In this document: positions 1-11,325 of the stretch, in pieces
Position numbering within the stretch: position 1 is the stretch's first letter
How the letters are laid out: the number at the start of each line of letters is the position of its first letter
Assembly: GCA_907165275.2 (NCBI GenBank)
Contig: OU015662.1
Span: 10,051,501 to 10,115,500 of the forward strand
Direction of reading: 5' to 3'
From: Zygaena filipendulae
Taxonomy: Eukaryota > Arthropoda > Insecta > Lepidoptera > Zygaenidae
Length of the DNA: 64,000 nucleotides
Made by a program: the position numbers and the translations under genes
The notes under the pieces: model-generated
Told to the model about the DNA's origin: nothing
The model's database searches: none
Seen by the model: the letters and a program-made list of their open reading frames with translations, nothing else

Positions 1-230
1 AGTTGACATTAAATTAAAGAATATGTCCGATGTTTTGTAATGATTAAAAATATTGCTTACCGAAATATAATATTCCACGTATCAGCTGTTCATAATATAG
101 TTATGATATTATAACTACTTACTACATTCCAAATCTAGTTGTATGTAGACGTATATATACCCTTGCAGTGAGTTTAAATATAGATTATAGAAGATAATAA
201 AAGAAAAACAAAATTATAACAAAAAATTTA
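1..230. other. AT-rich spacer, nothing recognised
   Basis: AT-rich sequence without an open frame or repeat that I recognise. It leads into the aaaccgacttc-type repeat at 231. Confidence 0.5.
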
Positions 231-728
231 AAACCGACTTCAAAAACACAAAAATGCATAAAAAGTTAAAAATAACAACATATACCTACCGATTTAATCC
301 GAAAGACAAATGCAATTAATATTATTATTACTAAGTACCTACTACCTACTGATCGGTTTGAAGTCGGTGCCAAGCCGGATAGGTAATATAGGTAGATAGA
401 CTAACGGCCGCACTCAGAGTCGACTTTAATGATTACTTAGTTAAGTATAGATTTTTAAAACAAAACTGCCGCAATCAGTCAAATTTAATAAATTAATGTT
501 AATTGGCATTTAACTAATTAAGTTACATCTATTCTCATTAAATGCCGATTAACATTAATTTACTGAACGTCTCTGATTGCAGCAGTTTTGTTTTAAAAAT
601 CTATACTTAACTAAGTAATCATTAAAGTCAACTCTGAGTGCGGCCGTAAGTCCGCCCGTGGACAGACACGAGCGGGCTTTTTAACTTTTTAGTATAAGTG
701 CATTTTTGTGTGTATCGAAGTCGGTTTT
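231..728. repeat. composite repeat with AACCGACTTC ends, interrupted by a PIF-type MITE
   Basis: The left end reads aaaccgacttcaaaaacac (231 on) and the right end is its approximate inverted copy, gtatcgaagtcggtttt (712-728). Both sides share tgcatttttgtg or its complement, so these are imperfect terminal inverted repeats. An internal gaagtcggtgccaagcc segment (360-376) recurs at 12857-13020. A second mobile element sits at 405-646. The family is common in lepidopteran DNA in my memory, but I cannot assign its superfamily. Confidence 0.55.
405..646. mobile_element. palindromic PIF/Harbinger-type MITE, TAA target duplication
   Basis: Almost the whole element is one inverted repeat. The left arm starts cggccgcactcagagtcgac and the right arm ends gactctgagtgcggccg apart from mismatches. 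The arms carry ttaatgattacttagttaag and the AAAACAAAACTGC block. TAA occurs at 402-404 and 647-649. A three-base TWA duplication is characteristic of PIF/Harbinger; this assignment is inferred from it. There is no coding capacity. Two more copies, one inside the other, lie at 34509-35018. Confidence 0.75.
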
Positions 729-746
729 CATTTTTTGTTAAAATTT

Positions 747-2150
747 TGTTTAGTTTTCGCTTTTAAGCGGGTTGGTTTTTTAATGCACTGATTTCTTTTT
801 CATTCCCTCTTTACTATAAGTATAGGTATTTTTTTTCTGAATACTATATCAATAAACTGGTGGTTCAAAGATTTTTTCAGTGTCCAGGTATTAAGCTGTG
901 GCCTGTAACATGCGAACAGGCGGACATTGTGACGTTATGAGGGTACCGATATTGCCATTTGGCTGCAAAACATTATAAAATCGCCCACATACAAACATAC
1001 CTACGGGGAAAACAAAGAACTTTTCTTTGTTAAAATCGATTAAAGATGAAAATAAGGTTTCAGCTTAAGCGCCGAATACCCGGGCGACATTAAAAAGTCA
1101 GGGATAAATTACGTTAGATTAAGTAATCGTCAGTTGGAACTCCAGCCCTGGGGACTTGGGGAGTGTCATTTAAAATCAATTTACTCTGCACTCCGTTAAC
1201 TTATCGACAGGAGATGGATCGTAGAATCGAATCGACGAATCCAATTCCCATTAGTTCGATAACGCAGATATTTATCAGCAATTATATGGAAGACGGTGTG
1301 ACGTATTTAAAAATTTTTTCGCTCCTCTCTGATATTTAAAGGAGGAAGGAGGGAGTGAAATTGCTTTTCTGGCGTTCTTGGGGGTTTCTTTTACATGTGA
1401 CATTTAAATATGAGGCAGTAAAACCTGAAATAGATGAACTTCGCTGCACCGTCAACTTCTGCTGTTAGCTACTTTAATTGGTAGTACGCTAGCAATAATA
1501 GAACCTGAAATCAATAAGACTTTAATATAAACTTCATATACCTACGTATATTTCTAATATTTTAAAAGAACATAGTAACTCTTTACACAATATTGTATTT
1601 CGGTGTTTCTTCAGGACCTCTTATTGTCAGAATAAAAGTTTCATAATATGATACTCAAGGATTTTATTTGTTCCAAGAGGTTTTTATGGGTCAAAGAACT
1701 TTTAGAATCGGTACAATAGTTCCAGAGATTTTCCCCCTCAAACAAACCAACTTATCCAATTCGATCCGATTTCATAACGGCAAACAAATATTAGAGAATG
1801 TAATTGTCCCAAGCTGTAAGATTACACCATTAATTTATTTCCATTGTGTGAATAATGATCCAACAAACCTGTGTCACTAATTAAAATAATAATTACAATG
1901 TTATTTGTGACTGTAGGAGTAATTGTCTTACATAATTATTTTCAAGTAAATGTTAATTAGTTTCATAATTAGGAAATTCTGTATAATTAGGGTATACCTA
2001 CCTACCTACTGGTTTATTTATTTAATATTTTATCGATTCTTTGATAACCAAAAAATTCTTGTCATTCTGAACAGAAGAAAACTTTGATCTCAATATTTAA
2101 ATACTCCTAATTAGTAACGAGATCTGTTATCAAAACCGCACGAACTTATT
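747..2150. other. unassigned AT-rich spacer
   Basis: No convincing gene. Short open stretches, such as 70 codons at 1668-1880, lack any recognisable motif and have AT-driven composition. A purine-rich patch (ggaggaaggaggga) lies near 1340. I see no repeat with clear ends. Confidence 0.4.
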
Positions 2151-2154
2151 TATA

Positions 2155-2345
2155 CTCATAATAATTCTGTCTGTCTGTTGCCTTTTTGCGCCTTAACTAC
2201 TCAACCGATCATCATAGTTTGCATACAAGTTTGTCACGGGTAGGTGCCTACTTATACAGAAAACGACATAGGCACCCTATGAGCGCTTAATTCCCGCTGT
2301 AACCCCACAATTAACGTAGGTGAAACCACGTAAAACAGTGTTATG
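2155..2345 (+). mobile_element. decayed Lep1-type Helitron fragment
   Basis: Diverged copy. ctgtctgttgc, the cttaactactcaaccgatcatcat block and the terminal aacgtaggtgaaaccacg can be aligned by eye with better copies such as 51155-51338. The ends have decayed. Confidence 0.5.
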
Positions 2346-2491
2346 ATAAGTATTCGTGTCCAATCTTTATAAATAAAATTTAATGTTTGTATGTTTGTGC
2401 TGTATGCATTTGAAGTATGTGTAGATACAAGCACTAAGGCGGTATTGACTTGTATGTACCTACGTTTCCTTAGGGCTTGCACACACACTTC

Positions 2492-2741
2492 ACATTTCTA
2501 AACCATTGTTCCGATCGTGATGAAACTCTGGCAGGTTGTTTTGCCTGCATCCGCAAAGGTTCCTGATATAAAGAGATCCTGCGGGAATTCCGAAACGCAC
2601 GCTGGTGAGTCTCCGAAACGGTTGGATCAGTTTTGACGGTACTTTCACTGCTTATAATTTGCTGATGTTATAAAGGGTACATTAAGCTACTTTGGAGTTC
2701 CTGCGGGAATCCCGAAACGGGCGGGTGAAACCGCAGGACAC
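2492..2741 (+). mobile_element. two decayed Helitron 3' portions in tandem orientation
   Basis: Two degraded segments each end in a gcgggaat-tccgaaacg...ggtgaaacc type sequence. The second (ggcgggtgaaaccgcagg) directly precedes the minisatellite. It resembles the subfamily seen at 14540 and 55255 (gacggtactttcactg block). Confidence 0.5.
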
Positions 2742-2756
2742 AATTAGTTTTACGAT

Positions 2757-3580
2757 AGAATATAACGAAGTGAACGTTTCAAAATTAAACTTCTTCTTCT
2801 TCTTCTTTTTTCAATATGGCAACAGACGCCTTGGAAAGGAGTGCGCACTATTCATGCCAATGTCAGTCAGAGAAAACAGAGGACAATAAAACGATAAAAT
2901 ATAACGAAGTGAACGTTTTAAAATTAATCTTCTTCTTCTTCTTTTTTCAATATGGCAACAGACGCCTTGGAAAGGAGTGCGCACTATTCATGCCAATATC
3001 ATTCAGAGAAAACAGCTGACAATAAAACGATAAAATATAACGAAGTGAACGTTTCAAAATTAATCTTCTTCTTCTTCTTCTTCCTTTTTCAATATGGCAA
3101 CAGACGCCTTGGAAAGGTAGGCGCACTATTCATGCCAATGTCAGTCAGAGAAAACAGAGGACAATAAAACGATAAAATATAACGAAGTGAACGTTTTAAA
3201 ATTAATCTTCTTCTTCTTCTTCTTTTTTCAATATGGCAACAGACGCCTTGGAAAGGAGTGCGCACTATTCATGCCAATGTCAGTCAGAGAAAACAGAGGA
3301 CAATAAAACGATAAAATATAACGAAGTGAACGTTTTAAAATTAATCTTCTTCTTCTTCTTTTTTCAATATGGCAACAGACGCCTTGGAAAGGAGTGCGCA
3401 CTATTCATGCCAATATCATTCAGAGAAAACAGAGGACAATTAAATGATTAAATATAACGAAGTGAACGTTTCAAAATTAATCTTCTTCTTTTTTCAATAT
3501 GGCAACAGACGCCTTGGAAAGGTAGGCGCACTATTTATGCCAATGTCAGTCAGAGAAAACAGAGGACAATAAAATGAAAA
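2757..3580 (+). repeat. minisatellite, six ~130-142-bp units with internal CTT microsatellite
   Basis: The start of caatatggcaacagacgcc recurs at 2812, 2948, 3090, 3229, 3365 and 3495, giving steps of 130 to 142 bases. Each unit also holds gcgcactattcatgccaat, a cagagaaaacag block, the aacgaagtgaacgttt block and a (CTT)n tract. Variation in the CTT tract explains most of the length differences. Each unit has a short open frame starting at its ATG and running into the next unit, but the frame simply follows the repeat period and encodes a poly-Phe run from the CTT tract, so I do not call a protein. The array abuts a Helitron remnant on its left. Confidence 0.9.
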
Positions 3581-4059
3581 TTAATCATCTGTGCGTTAAA
3601 ATTGGTTAGTGTTTGACGTTAACGCATTGCAGTGTTTGGAATGCATTCAATCAAACATGTAGATACTGAATCAACACTGTGCTGGTGTTTGTTGACCAAG
3701 CGATCAGTGGGACTGTGCATTATTGTTTCAGCTTACCTATAATTATAAATGCCGCACCATGGGGTGAATAATCCGTTGATAGAAAATTGAATTGCACCAG
3801 CATGTGGGCATGTGTGGTACGTTTTGAACTACGTAATTATATGTCTGAAATGAAAAATGACTAGTTAAAATGTCATTATACTCGTAGTAAGATAAATGAT
3901 TTGACCGCAACCTATATGGGGGAGTAGGGAAGTATTCTAAGATTCGAAGTAAATAACTTTTTCAATAAGTATTTAAAAATAAATGACATACTTATTATCT
4001 ATCTCATTTAGACACTTTAAATAAAGGTAGTTAATAAGTTCTTGAATTAAAAAAAATTT
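3581..4059. other. unassigned spacer
   Basis: No gene or bounded repeat recognised. The segment at 3600-3800 contains several gtttg and caaac words that look like decayed repeat, without defined ends. Confidence 0.4.
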
Positions 4060-4262
4060 GGAACGAAACTTCTTAACGCGGCTTGCGGAAGTTGAGAAAT
4101 TGTCATGCGTTACGCCAGGAAAAAGTGTTCATACAAATAGAGACGTTCGGTTCCCTCCTACGTAGTTCGGATATTATCAAGTGATGGCCGTACCTACGTC
4201 TCAATTGTTATGAACGCTTTTTTCTGGCGTGACACATGACAATATCTGCAAGTTTAACACCT
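4060..4262. repeat. foldback repeat (palindromic MITE-like)
   Basis: The left half (cttgcggaagttgag...ttgtcatgcgttacgccagg...gttcataca...gagacg) is matched in inverted form by the right half (acgtctcaattgttatgaacgc...ctggcgtgacacatgacaat...gcaag). Part of the same family, starting ttccttaacgcggcttgcgg, flanks the GC-rich retroposon at 40160-41110. Confidence 0.6.
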
Positions 4263-5921
4263 ACCTTGGTTAAAAAAAATATTATTAATATTTAATTTAT
4301 TAAGTTAACACAGAGTAGTTGTTAATTCCGGCACATTATAAACATAGATTACAACAATAAAAATAATAATTGAAAGTAGGTAATTAAAAAAAAAATGAAT
4401 GTAATATTATATTTCAAAACTGGGGGAGCGGTAAAAGACACTTGTAACACATTTTCTTAATGATGATTCATTATTTTTAATTACACATGTAGAAATAAAT
4501 TATACAATAAAGATATAATTAATTATTTTCTTGAAAATTTTTGACTAATTAAACATTAAAATATGTAAAAAATTCTAAACGAGTCCCTTAACAAAAACAA
4601 TTTTTTTGTTTTTTATAAATTAATTATTAAATTAACACGCCGACAAGCTTATTAAGTTTATGAAGGAAAGAAGAAAACTTAATTTAAATAACTACCTGCC
4701 GTCACAAAAAGATTGGGCGATTTTCTCTTTTTTCGTGGGAAAAAAAAACTTGGTTTTTATGCAAATGACATTCTTTTGACAGCGTCAACGGTAGGTAGGT
4801 AGGTACTACTCATATTATCATACAAATTATTTCATACAGTTCTATTCGATATTTAGATATTTTTTTTTTTGCACAACTTCGTCGTTTTAAATACTGTAGT
4901 CGACTAGAAAAATAATTTTACTACGTCGCAAACAGACAGTATTTGTGGTATTTAACCATTTTGACCGCTCCTTCAAAATGACCCAGTATTAATTATATTA
5001 TAATAAAAAAAAAATTATAAATATAATTTAGAATAATATTATTTTCAAAGCTCTATCCATATTTTATCGTGGATATTGCTTCCTTGTATTTTTTCCTTGG
5101 AAAGGTATTTGAAATATACTGCATTTTGCATTGCAGTACGTACCTACGTTAGTTACGCCATCCCCTATATAATGCTAACGCCACTTAACTAAAACTTTAA
5201 AAACCCGAACATTTGGGTGAAATTGTTTTTTTCCCTGACACCCCTAAAACAATATTTTCCTCGTTGAAATGAAAACACATTGTTAAATTTTTCAATTGCT
5301 TTATTCATTTATACAGCTTTTTCCGATGCACCTACACGTGTAAACTACAGAGTAACAAATAAAAAAGCTGGTTTTAAAAATATTTCATTTTATAAAACAA
5401 GTAAATTTTGTTTCGTATTAACTATCGCAACTCCAAATATGTAAGTAAAACTTCAAAGTTCTAGGTTGAGAGGAAAGGGTTTAAATTTATCGCCAATTAT
5501 TCTGGTCTGTGATAATACTAATGTTGCTTGTCGGATGAAAAAAAAAATTAATTTAACTATGAATTAAATGTCAAACTTAAGATAATTAGCACTGGATTGA
5601 TGAACTCTACCAATGCATACTCGGAATTTTGGATTTCAACTAAGGAATTCAATTGTCATAGCTACGACGTTATTGTAGAACTTCGTAGACAGTTGCCGTA
5701 GCACGTACTACGTTTCTCTACGGATAATCGTAGCACCCTGCGTGTTTTGGGACCGTAGACTAGGATCCTTAGTAGGTATAAAAGCAAAATTAACTTAATT
5801 TGGTGTTTCAAGATTAAGACTTTTTAAGTTATTTCTAATTACATCTGTAGATAGAAAGGGTACACAAACTATCCCTTTATTAAATTATCTATGGTACAAT
5901 TAACCAGGATTTATGTATCTA
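4263..5921. other. AT-rich spacer, no gene recognised
   Basis: Long AT-rich stretch with poly-A and poly-T runs (near 4391, 4741, 4861, 5007). A tacgtag/ctacg-rich patch at 5660-5760 suggests an old palindromic repeat, but ends are not clear. No coding signal. Confidence 0.4.
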
Positions 5922-6092
5922 CTGGCTGTGCCCCGCGGTAATTTCGGAGTTCCCGCAAGAGTTCCAAGATAAAAAGTACCCTATGTCATTCTCTACAGAG
6001 GACGTTCAGCCGTTTTTGCGTGATTGAGTCCAAACATCCAAACATCTAAACATCCAAACATCCACACTTTCATATTTATAATATTAGTAGGA
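5922..6092 (-). mobile_element. Lep1-type Helitron, internally shortened
   Basis: Read on the minus strand it runs from TCCTACTAATATTATAAATA to a 3' CTGG-like end (CTAG in better copies). It keeps the catccaaaca-type internal repeats. The end hairpin is damaged, and the ggcatgcacgttgtcag block is missing. Confidence 0.75.
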
Positions 6093-6324
6093 TAGAATGA
6101 TGACGAAATTTGGCAAAATAGATGGTTAAAAAACCGTTAAGATTTTGGTTAATAATAATTACTATTTCATAAAAACTATATTATAAATATTTATATTTAT
6201 CACTTAAATTGCTAAACTGTAAATCCCTTTTGCCCATCCAATACTCCACTTGTAAAGTGTTACGGTCGATTAGTTCGTAGCTATCGGATAAAGGTGAGGT
6301 CATAGCGACATGTAATGTAAATAT

Positions 6325-6390
6325 CCTACTAATATTATAAATGCGAAAGTTTGTATGTATGGATGGATGGATGGATGGATGGATGATCTT
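6325..6390 (+). mobile_element. 5' end of a Lep1-type Helitron with TGGA microsatellite
   Basis: The start TCCTACTAATATTATAAATG is followed by gtttgtatgtatgga and about six TGGA repeats (6358-6384). The Helitron match then stops at unrelated sequence. TGGA expansion at this internal site also occurs in the copies at 20952 and 29856. Confidence 0.7.
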
Positions 6391-6591
6391 GGAGAAATCG
6401 AGAGAGCTCTTCAAAAATTATAGGCACACCTATAATAGCGATTTGGGTATTTTTGATATTAAACCGTTCATTTGCTTTCGGAAAGCGAAATTTGAAGAAG
6501 TGGAACTGATGATGAAGACCACAGATGGTCATCGGAATTACTCAACATTAATAAAATAGAATGTTTTTTATATTTGTTATATGTATGTTAG

Positions 6592-6660
6592 TTTGTAAGG
6601 CATTTATCTATGGGCCCATGTTGCCTGATAACAAAACAATAAATAAATAAAATAAATAAT
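6592..6660 (+). mobile_element. 5'-truncated LINE tail
   Basis: gggcccatgttgcctgata followed by aacaataaataaataaaat is the kind of 3' end left by 5'-truncated lepidopteran non-LTR retrotransposons. No reverse-transcriptase coding sequence is attached. Assignment rests on memory of such tails. Confidence 0.4.
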
Positions 6661-6672
6661 ACTTATTTCATA

Positions 6673-6867
6673 CTAGCTGTGCACTGCGGTTACACCCGCG
6701 ATAATTTCGAAGTTCCCGCGGAAATTCCGGGATAAAAAGTACCCTATGTCCTTCTCTGTAGGAAAACGTGCATGCCAAATTTTATCCAAATCCGTTCAGC
6801 CGTTTTTGCGTGATTGGGTAATAAACATCCAAACATTCACACTTTCACATTTATAATATTAGTAGGA
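6673..6867 (-). mobile_element. Lep1-type Helitron
   Basis: Minus-strand copy from TCCTACTAATATTATAAATG to CTAG (6673-6676). The hairpin is GCGGGTG-TAACCGC, slightly mutated. Internal aaacggctgaacggatttgg and the gcatgcacgtt block are present. Confidence 0.8.
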
Positions 6868-7934
6868 AGTATTTTTTTTAATATCTCGAGTTCCAGATGG
6901 AATTTCGAAAAAATCGAAACATGAGTATCTACGTTAGACCCTTAGCAATACAACAAAAAAATCGCATTGAATTTGGTGCAGCAGACAGAAATACAGACAG
7001 GCAGACAAAATTTCTAAAAACGGTATTTTTGACTTCTATATCACTCATAGACTACTAGTCGCCTAAATTTTTTTTCTTATTTATCTCCCATGTACAGAGA
7101 TCGACCTGTCACAATTTTATTATATGTATAGATGCAATAATATAGCCTCACCCTAAGGTACGTAGCCATTTCGAGACTGTAATATTAGGAGCTTAAAAAC
7201 TAATCAGAGAGATTTAAATATTGATACCTCGATAGTGATCCCATTTCAAAAGGGGCTCGCACCCTTTTAATCGTTTGATACAGAGGGTTTTCAGAGTGTC
7301 GGTGGAAATATTTAAGTTTCGGTATACCTATTGAATTCTCTCAACGGGTAAAATTACAAACGGTTATTTTAATAGTTTAATTTCACAGTATGTACATAGG
7401 TACTTCAAAAAACGGACACGAGTAAAGCAAGTTCTGCGTACTTAGCAGTGCTATATTTACTCTATATTTTAGTGGTACAAAAAGAAAACGCTATGATTTA
7501 AAATAGAGGTTCAAAATCGTTTTAAGTCGATTATTATTCTATTCTATTCTATTCTATATGAAATGTTGCTAGAAATCACGTATTTTCACGTTCGACTATA
7601 AAATATTATGAAGAATTTTATTTATTTCAATCTTTAAAACATCATTTAATTGTTTTTAAATAAAAAAAAAACACAAATACAGCAATGCAATAACATCATA
7701 TAAAATTCACACCCTATAACATTGGACTGACGCAGAAACGGATTAGTGTGGCATTCCAATGGGAGTTGACACAGCGCATGCAATGCATTACGAATGATTA
7801 ATATTTAATTTGTACCAGGACCGGATTCCGCATTGCGGGTTTCGAACTAGACATATGTGAGTCTGACACTAGACGTACCTATTTGTAGACTCTATAAAAT
7901 GACCGTTTCAATACTGCCCGTAAATTATTATCTA
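6868..7934. other. spacer with an ATTCT microsatellite
   Basis: No gene. (ATTCT)n at about 7533-7557. The part at 6900-7010 (ccttagcaatacaacaaaa, then cagacag words) looks like remnants of an old repeat. The rest is unassigned. Confidence 0.45.
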
Positions 7935-8118
7935 CTAGCTGTGCACCGCAGTTTCACTCGCGGTAATTTCGGTGTTACCGCGGGAATTCCGGGATAAAAG
8001 TACCCTACGTCATTCTCTGTACCGCTGACAACGTGCATGCCAATTTTTTGCGTGATTGAGTAAAAAACATCCAAACATCCAAACTTTCACATTTATAATA
8101 TTCGTAAGATTAGTAGGA
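7935..8118 (-). mobile_element. Lep1-type Helitron, short internal deletion
   Basis: Minus strand, TCCTACTAATCTTACGAATA start and CTAG end at 7935-7938. It keeps ACCGCGAGTGAAACTGCGG as a mutated hairpin. The aacggctgaacggatttgg block is deleted. Confidence 0.75.
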
Positions 8119-9137
8119 TTGGTCTTGGTCTCTAATCAATCATGAAAAAACTTGTAATTCTTTTGAATGGATTTCTAATCATTTCATCAGAATTGAGAAG
8201 AGATAACTAATGGGACAAAAATTTTTGTATTAAAATCCAAATTCATTTATTTTGGAGAATAAGAAAATAATGTATTCTTCCTATAAAACATTGCATTCTC
8301 TTTTACCTATAATTCGAAAGTAAAAGCAGACTGCGGAAATTACTCTCTTAATATTCATCCCAGAAGTCTTCTAAATAATTGGCAATCATCGCGGGTCAGA
8401 ATATTAAAATATGTTAGCAGCACAGCGTATCGAGGGCATCGTTGGTCCGGAAGTGAGCCCTTGGAATGCGCAAATAATAACCAGCATCCTGCCTTGTTAA
8501 TGACTATTCAAGAGGAAACGCTAGTTTATCATAACAGAAAACTTAAAAAAACATTATAACAACCAATAATAAAATATTTACTACAGTGGTCATCCATCGG
8601 AATTCATAATTATTTCAATACAAAATTTTTAACTAAAATGTCCAAGAATCTTAAAACTGGAGTGGCAGTGGTCGAGAAACATTGGTTGAAATTTTTTTAA
8701 GCAGCGAACATGGAAGGATTGAAGATGGATCGAAGACCGAAGGATTTGAAGATGGATAGAAGGCTCGAAGCTCTGGTGAAGATAACGATTTGTAAGACTA
8801 TATTCGCTGTGGCGTACTTATTCTATAATCTTCTTTTGAATGATATTAAAATATGAATGAAAAGAAGGTAAAATAAATATAGGTCAGACCTGCAGTAAAA
8901 ATATTCTTGTGATGTGCTCAAGAATAAAAAAAAATATTCCAACATTCATGATGAAATAAAAAATAAAGTTAAGTTTATTAAACGGAAATAATATAGGTAG
9001 GTACAAACATTTCACATCCACAGTGAAAATGGCAAAAAAATAACGCAAATCTTAAAACAAATGTACAATAATAACAATATAATAATTTTACGAACTTACT
9101 AACATTTTATTAGCATTATAATGTCGGACGATGAAAA
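8119..9137. other. unassigned spacer with a short imperfect direct repeat
   Basis: No gene recognised. Near 8715-8775 a purine-rich segment of about 30 bases (ggattgaagatggatcgaag) is imperfectly repeated once as ggatttgaagatggatagaa. The patch at 8380-8500 is less AT-rich than its surroundings and matches nothing I know. Confidence 0.4.
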
Positions 9138-9318
9138 TCCTTACTTAATCTAAATGCGAATGTGAGTATGTTGGTTTGTTACGCTTTCACGTCTTAATTA
9201 CTCAAATTTTGCATTTTCATAGTCAGCGGTACAGAAAAGGATACTTATAGGACGCTTTTATCTAGGGATTCCCGCGGTAACTCTGAAATTAATGCGGGTA
9301 AAATCGTGGAACAGCTAG
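9138..9318 (+). mobile_element. decayed Lep1-type Helitron
   Basis: Starts TCCTTACTTAATCTAAATGC and ends CTAG at 9315-9318. Intermediate blocks (gtttgttacgctttcacg, attcccgcggtaactctgaa, aatgcgggtaaaatcgtgg) are diverged. Confidence 0.65.
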
Positions 9319-9538
9319 GTAGTTCCGTTAAAATCTAAATCAATTTCCCCCACAATGGGCAGAATTTACAAGATAATTTCAACTCCATTTAAACTTTATG
9401 CTCAAAACAAATTTCCCAAAATGTCAATCATCATTGTCATAATGTCATTCAGTTAATGATCTTTTACGATGTCTAAATAAATATATTAATATTCCTTTTC
9501 CTTTTTCCTTTGGCGTAAAATTTACATTTTATATATAA

Positions 9539-9791
9539 CTAGTAGTCCCGCGCGGTTTCATCCACGATAATTTCGGAGTTCCCGCGGAATGGTTTCATAC
9601 AAACTTTGCAATCCCTTTTTAGCCTTAGAGATTGAATTTTCAAAAATCCTTTTTAATCGGATGCCTACGTCATTCAAAGAACACACCCTCCAAGTTTCAG
9701 GTCTCTACGATCAGCGGTTTAGGCTGTCCGTTGATTCGTCAGTCAGTCATTCAGGAGTCAAGACAAAGTACTTTATATTATGTGGTATAGA
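9539..9791 (-). mobile_element. Helitron, second subfamily (ATCAGCGG type)
   Basis: Minus strand. It shares the 3' region of the Lep1-type copies (gggaactccgaaattatcg...gatgaaaccgcg, CTAG at 9539-9542). Its body differs: gtagagacctgaaacttgg and gacgtaggcatccg blocks. Similar bodies occur at 14048-14285 and 63620-63848. The forward-strand open stretch of 70 codons inside it is not a gene. Confidence 0.7.
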
Positions 9792-10602
9792 TAATTATTA
9801 GTGTTTATTTTAGTTGTTGGTTTTTAAAAAAAAAATTACAAAATAAGCTACCTACTAACAAAATTTCATGATCAATCCTACTTTTAAGTAAAACCATAGT
9901 CTGTTGTAGGTACCTTAGTTATAAGACGTACCAAGTACCAACAAGATCTATAATATACATTATTATACATGTATTTACAAGCTTTAATTTAACTGGTTTT
10001 ATATTTGTTTATATCCGGGACACAAAAAAGGAGATTTTAATGCTTCTTTTTTTAAATGTATCTCAAGTATTCGTTTTGTTAGTTGGCACCTGATTTTGTG
10101 CAAAATAAATGTTTTTTTTATATTTTTTTAGAAATGTTATTACTATGCCACATCGCAATTTTCAGCGAAACGAGATGATAATAACGTAACGTTCGTTGTC
10201 CGACGCATTAATATCCGTTCGTTGGAGACACCGAGGCTCAGCGGGGCGGGCAGGGTTGTCGCGGAAAATAATAATGTCATCAGAAACAAAGGCCGTGACA
10301 GCGATTTGTCACTGGCGGAATGTTTTTGCCGTGACCCTCTCTTTCCCATATTTAGGGTTGCGAAATTCTAAAAATATTTTTTTAAAAGAAATATATTTTA
10401 ACCAAGTTCTCTATATTGCGTGAAATAGAACTAAAAGCATAAGTAAGCATAAGTACGTAAACTTTCGTTTTGTTACAACTTGACTGGATGTAGAATTCGC
10501 ATTGCGGGGTACAATATAAGGTGATTTAAGTGTATTGATTATTCCTAAATAAAAAGGTTCTGATATACGTAAGCAATGAACAAAATTAAATTCACACAGT
10601 AA
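9792..10602. other. spacer containing a moderately GC-rich patch
   Basis: Mostly AT-rich. The segment 10180-10330 is richer in CpG (gttcgttgtccgacgcatta, gcggggcgggcagg) and stands out from its flanks. It has open frames on both strands that overlap each other and no recognisable domain. It could be conserved non-coding host sequence or an untranslated exon; I cannot tell. Confidence 0.35.
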
Positions 10603-10611
10603 GTAATGTAA

Positions 10612-10961
10612 CTCACACCAAATAAAAACTAAAGACGGAACGTCTCGAACAACGAAGTGAAGCCGGTTGCGAATGCATTGGTGATTAGGAAAGTGTATGG
10701 ATTTGCTAAGTTTACTTACTGGTGATAAGTGAGTCTATGCTGTTTTTTTATTTTTTGACCGTTGACGACACAGTATGGCATTTTTTCTAACTTAATTATC
10801 TCCTCCTCCTCCATTAGCGGGAGAAGCTCAAACTAAAAGGGATCTTTTTCTTGTAAGTGTGTGCGTGTTTCTGTGTACGTGCACAGCGCGGCGTGGTGTC
10901 TTTTTCCTGGCTTCACTTGTTTGTTCTACGTGTTCCATCTTTAGTTTTCATTTGGTCTGAG
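10612..10961. mobile_element. MITE with ~55-bp inverted repeats and a 9-bp target duplication
   Basis: Left terminus CTCACACCAAAT followed by aaaaactaaagacggaac and, after a diverged stretch, aagtgaagcc. The right terminus is the inverted counterpart (ggcttcac...gttccatctttagttttca...ATTTGGTCTGAG). The 9-base word gtaatgtaa flanks both ends (10603-10611 and 10962-10970). A 9-bp duplication suggests Mutator-like elements; the superfamily is inferred from duplication length only. No coding capacity. Confidence 0.7.
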
Positions 10962-10970
10962 GTAATGTAA

Positions 10971-11325
10971 GCGCAAAATGTTTTTTTTTGCACTAAACGT
11001 TATAAAAGATCATACCACTGTTCACAGATCGGGTCTATTTACACATTTCACTTTTCGACATCCCTAAATATATATCTGACGGTCAAATCAAAAATGTCTC
11101 CATGAGTTTTTGCAATCGGCCTGATTTATTGGTAACTACTGCTACTATAGCTTTACTCAAGCGTCGCCTGTGGCATAACATTGTCCCTTCTCCCGTTTCT
11201 CGGAACTCCACAGATCTTTTTTATGATTACAATCCACTGTATGTGTGGCTAGAATCCCGAAACTTACGTGCAACGTACTCAAACGTTCAAAAGGGTTTAA
11301 AGTCAAGGTTTTTATGTTATACTAA
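10971..11325. other. unassigned spacer
   Basis: No recognised element. A 96-codon open frame begins at 11102 and runs on into the Helitron remnant at 11326; it has no domain signal and I treat it as chance. Confidence 0.4.

Noticed and set aside
2692..3451. Chain of similar 65-72-residue open frames
   Set aside because: They follow the minisatellite period, include a poly-Phe run from CTT repeats and change frame with tract length; a repeat artefact, not a protein family.
2757..3580. CRISPR-like array
   Set aside because: Units are contiguous long repeats without unique spacers, in a clearly eukaryotic context.
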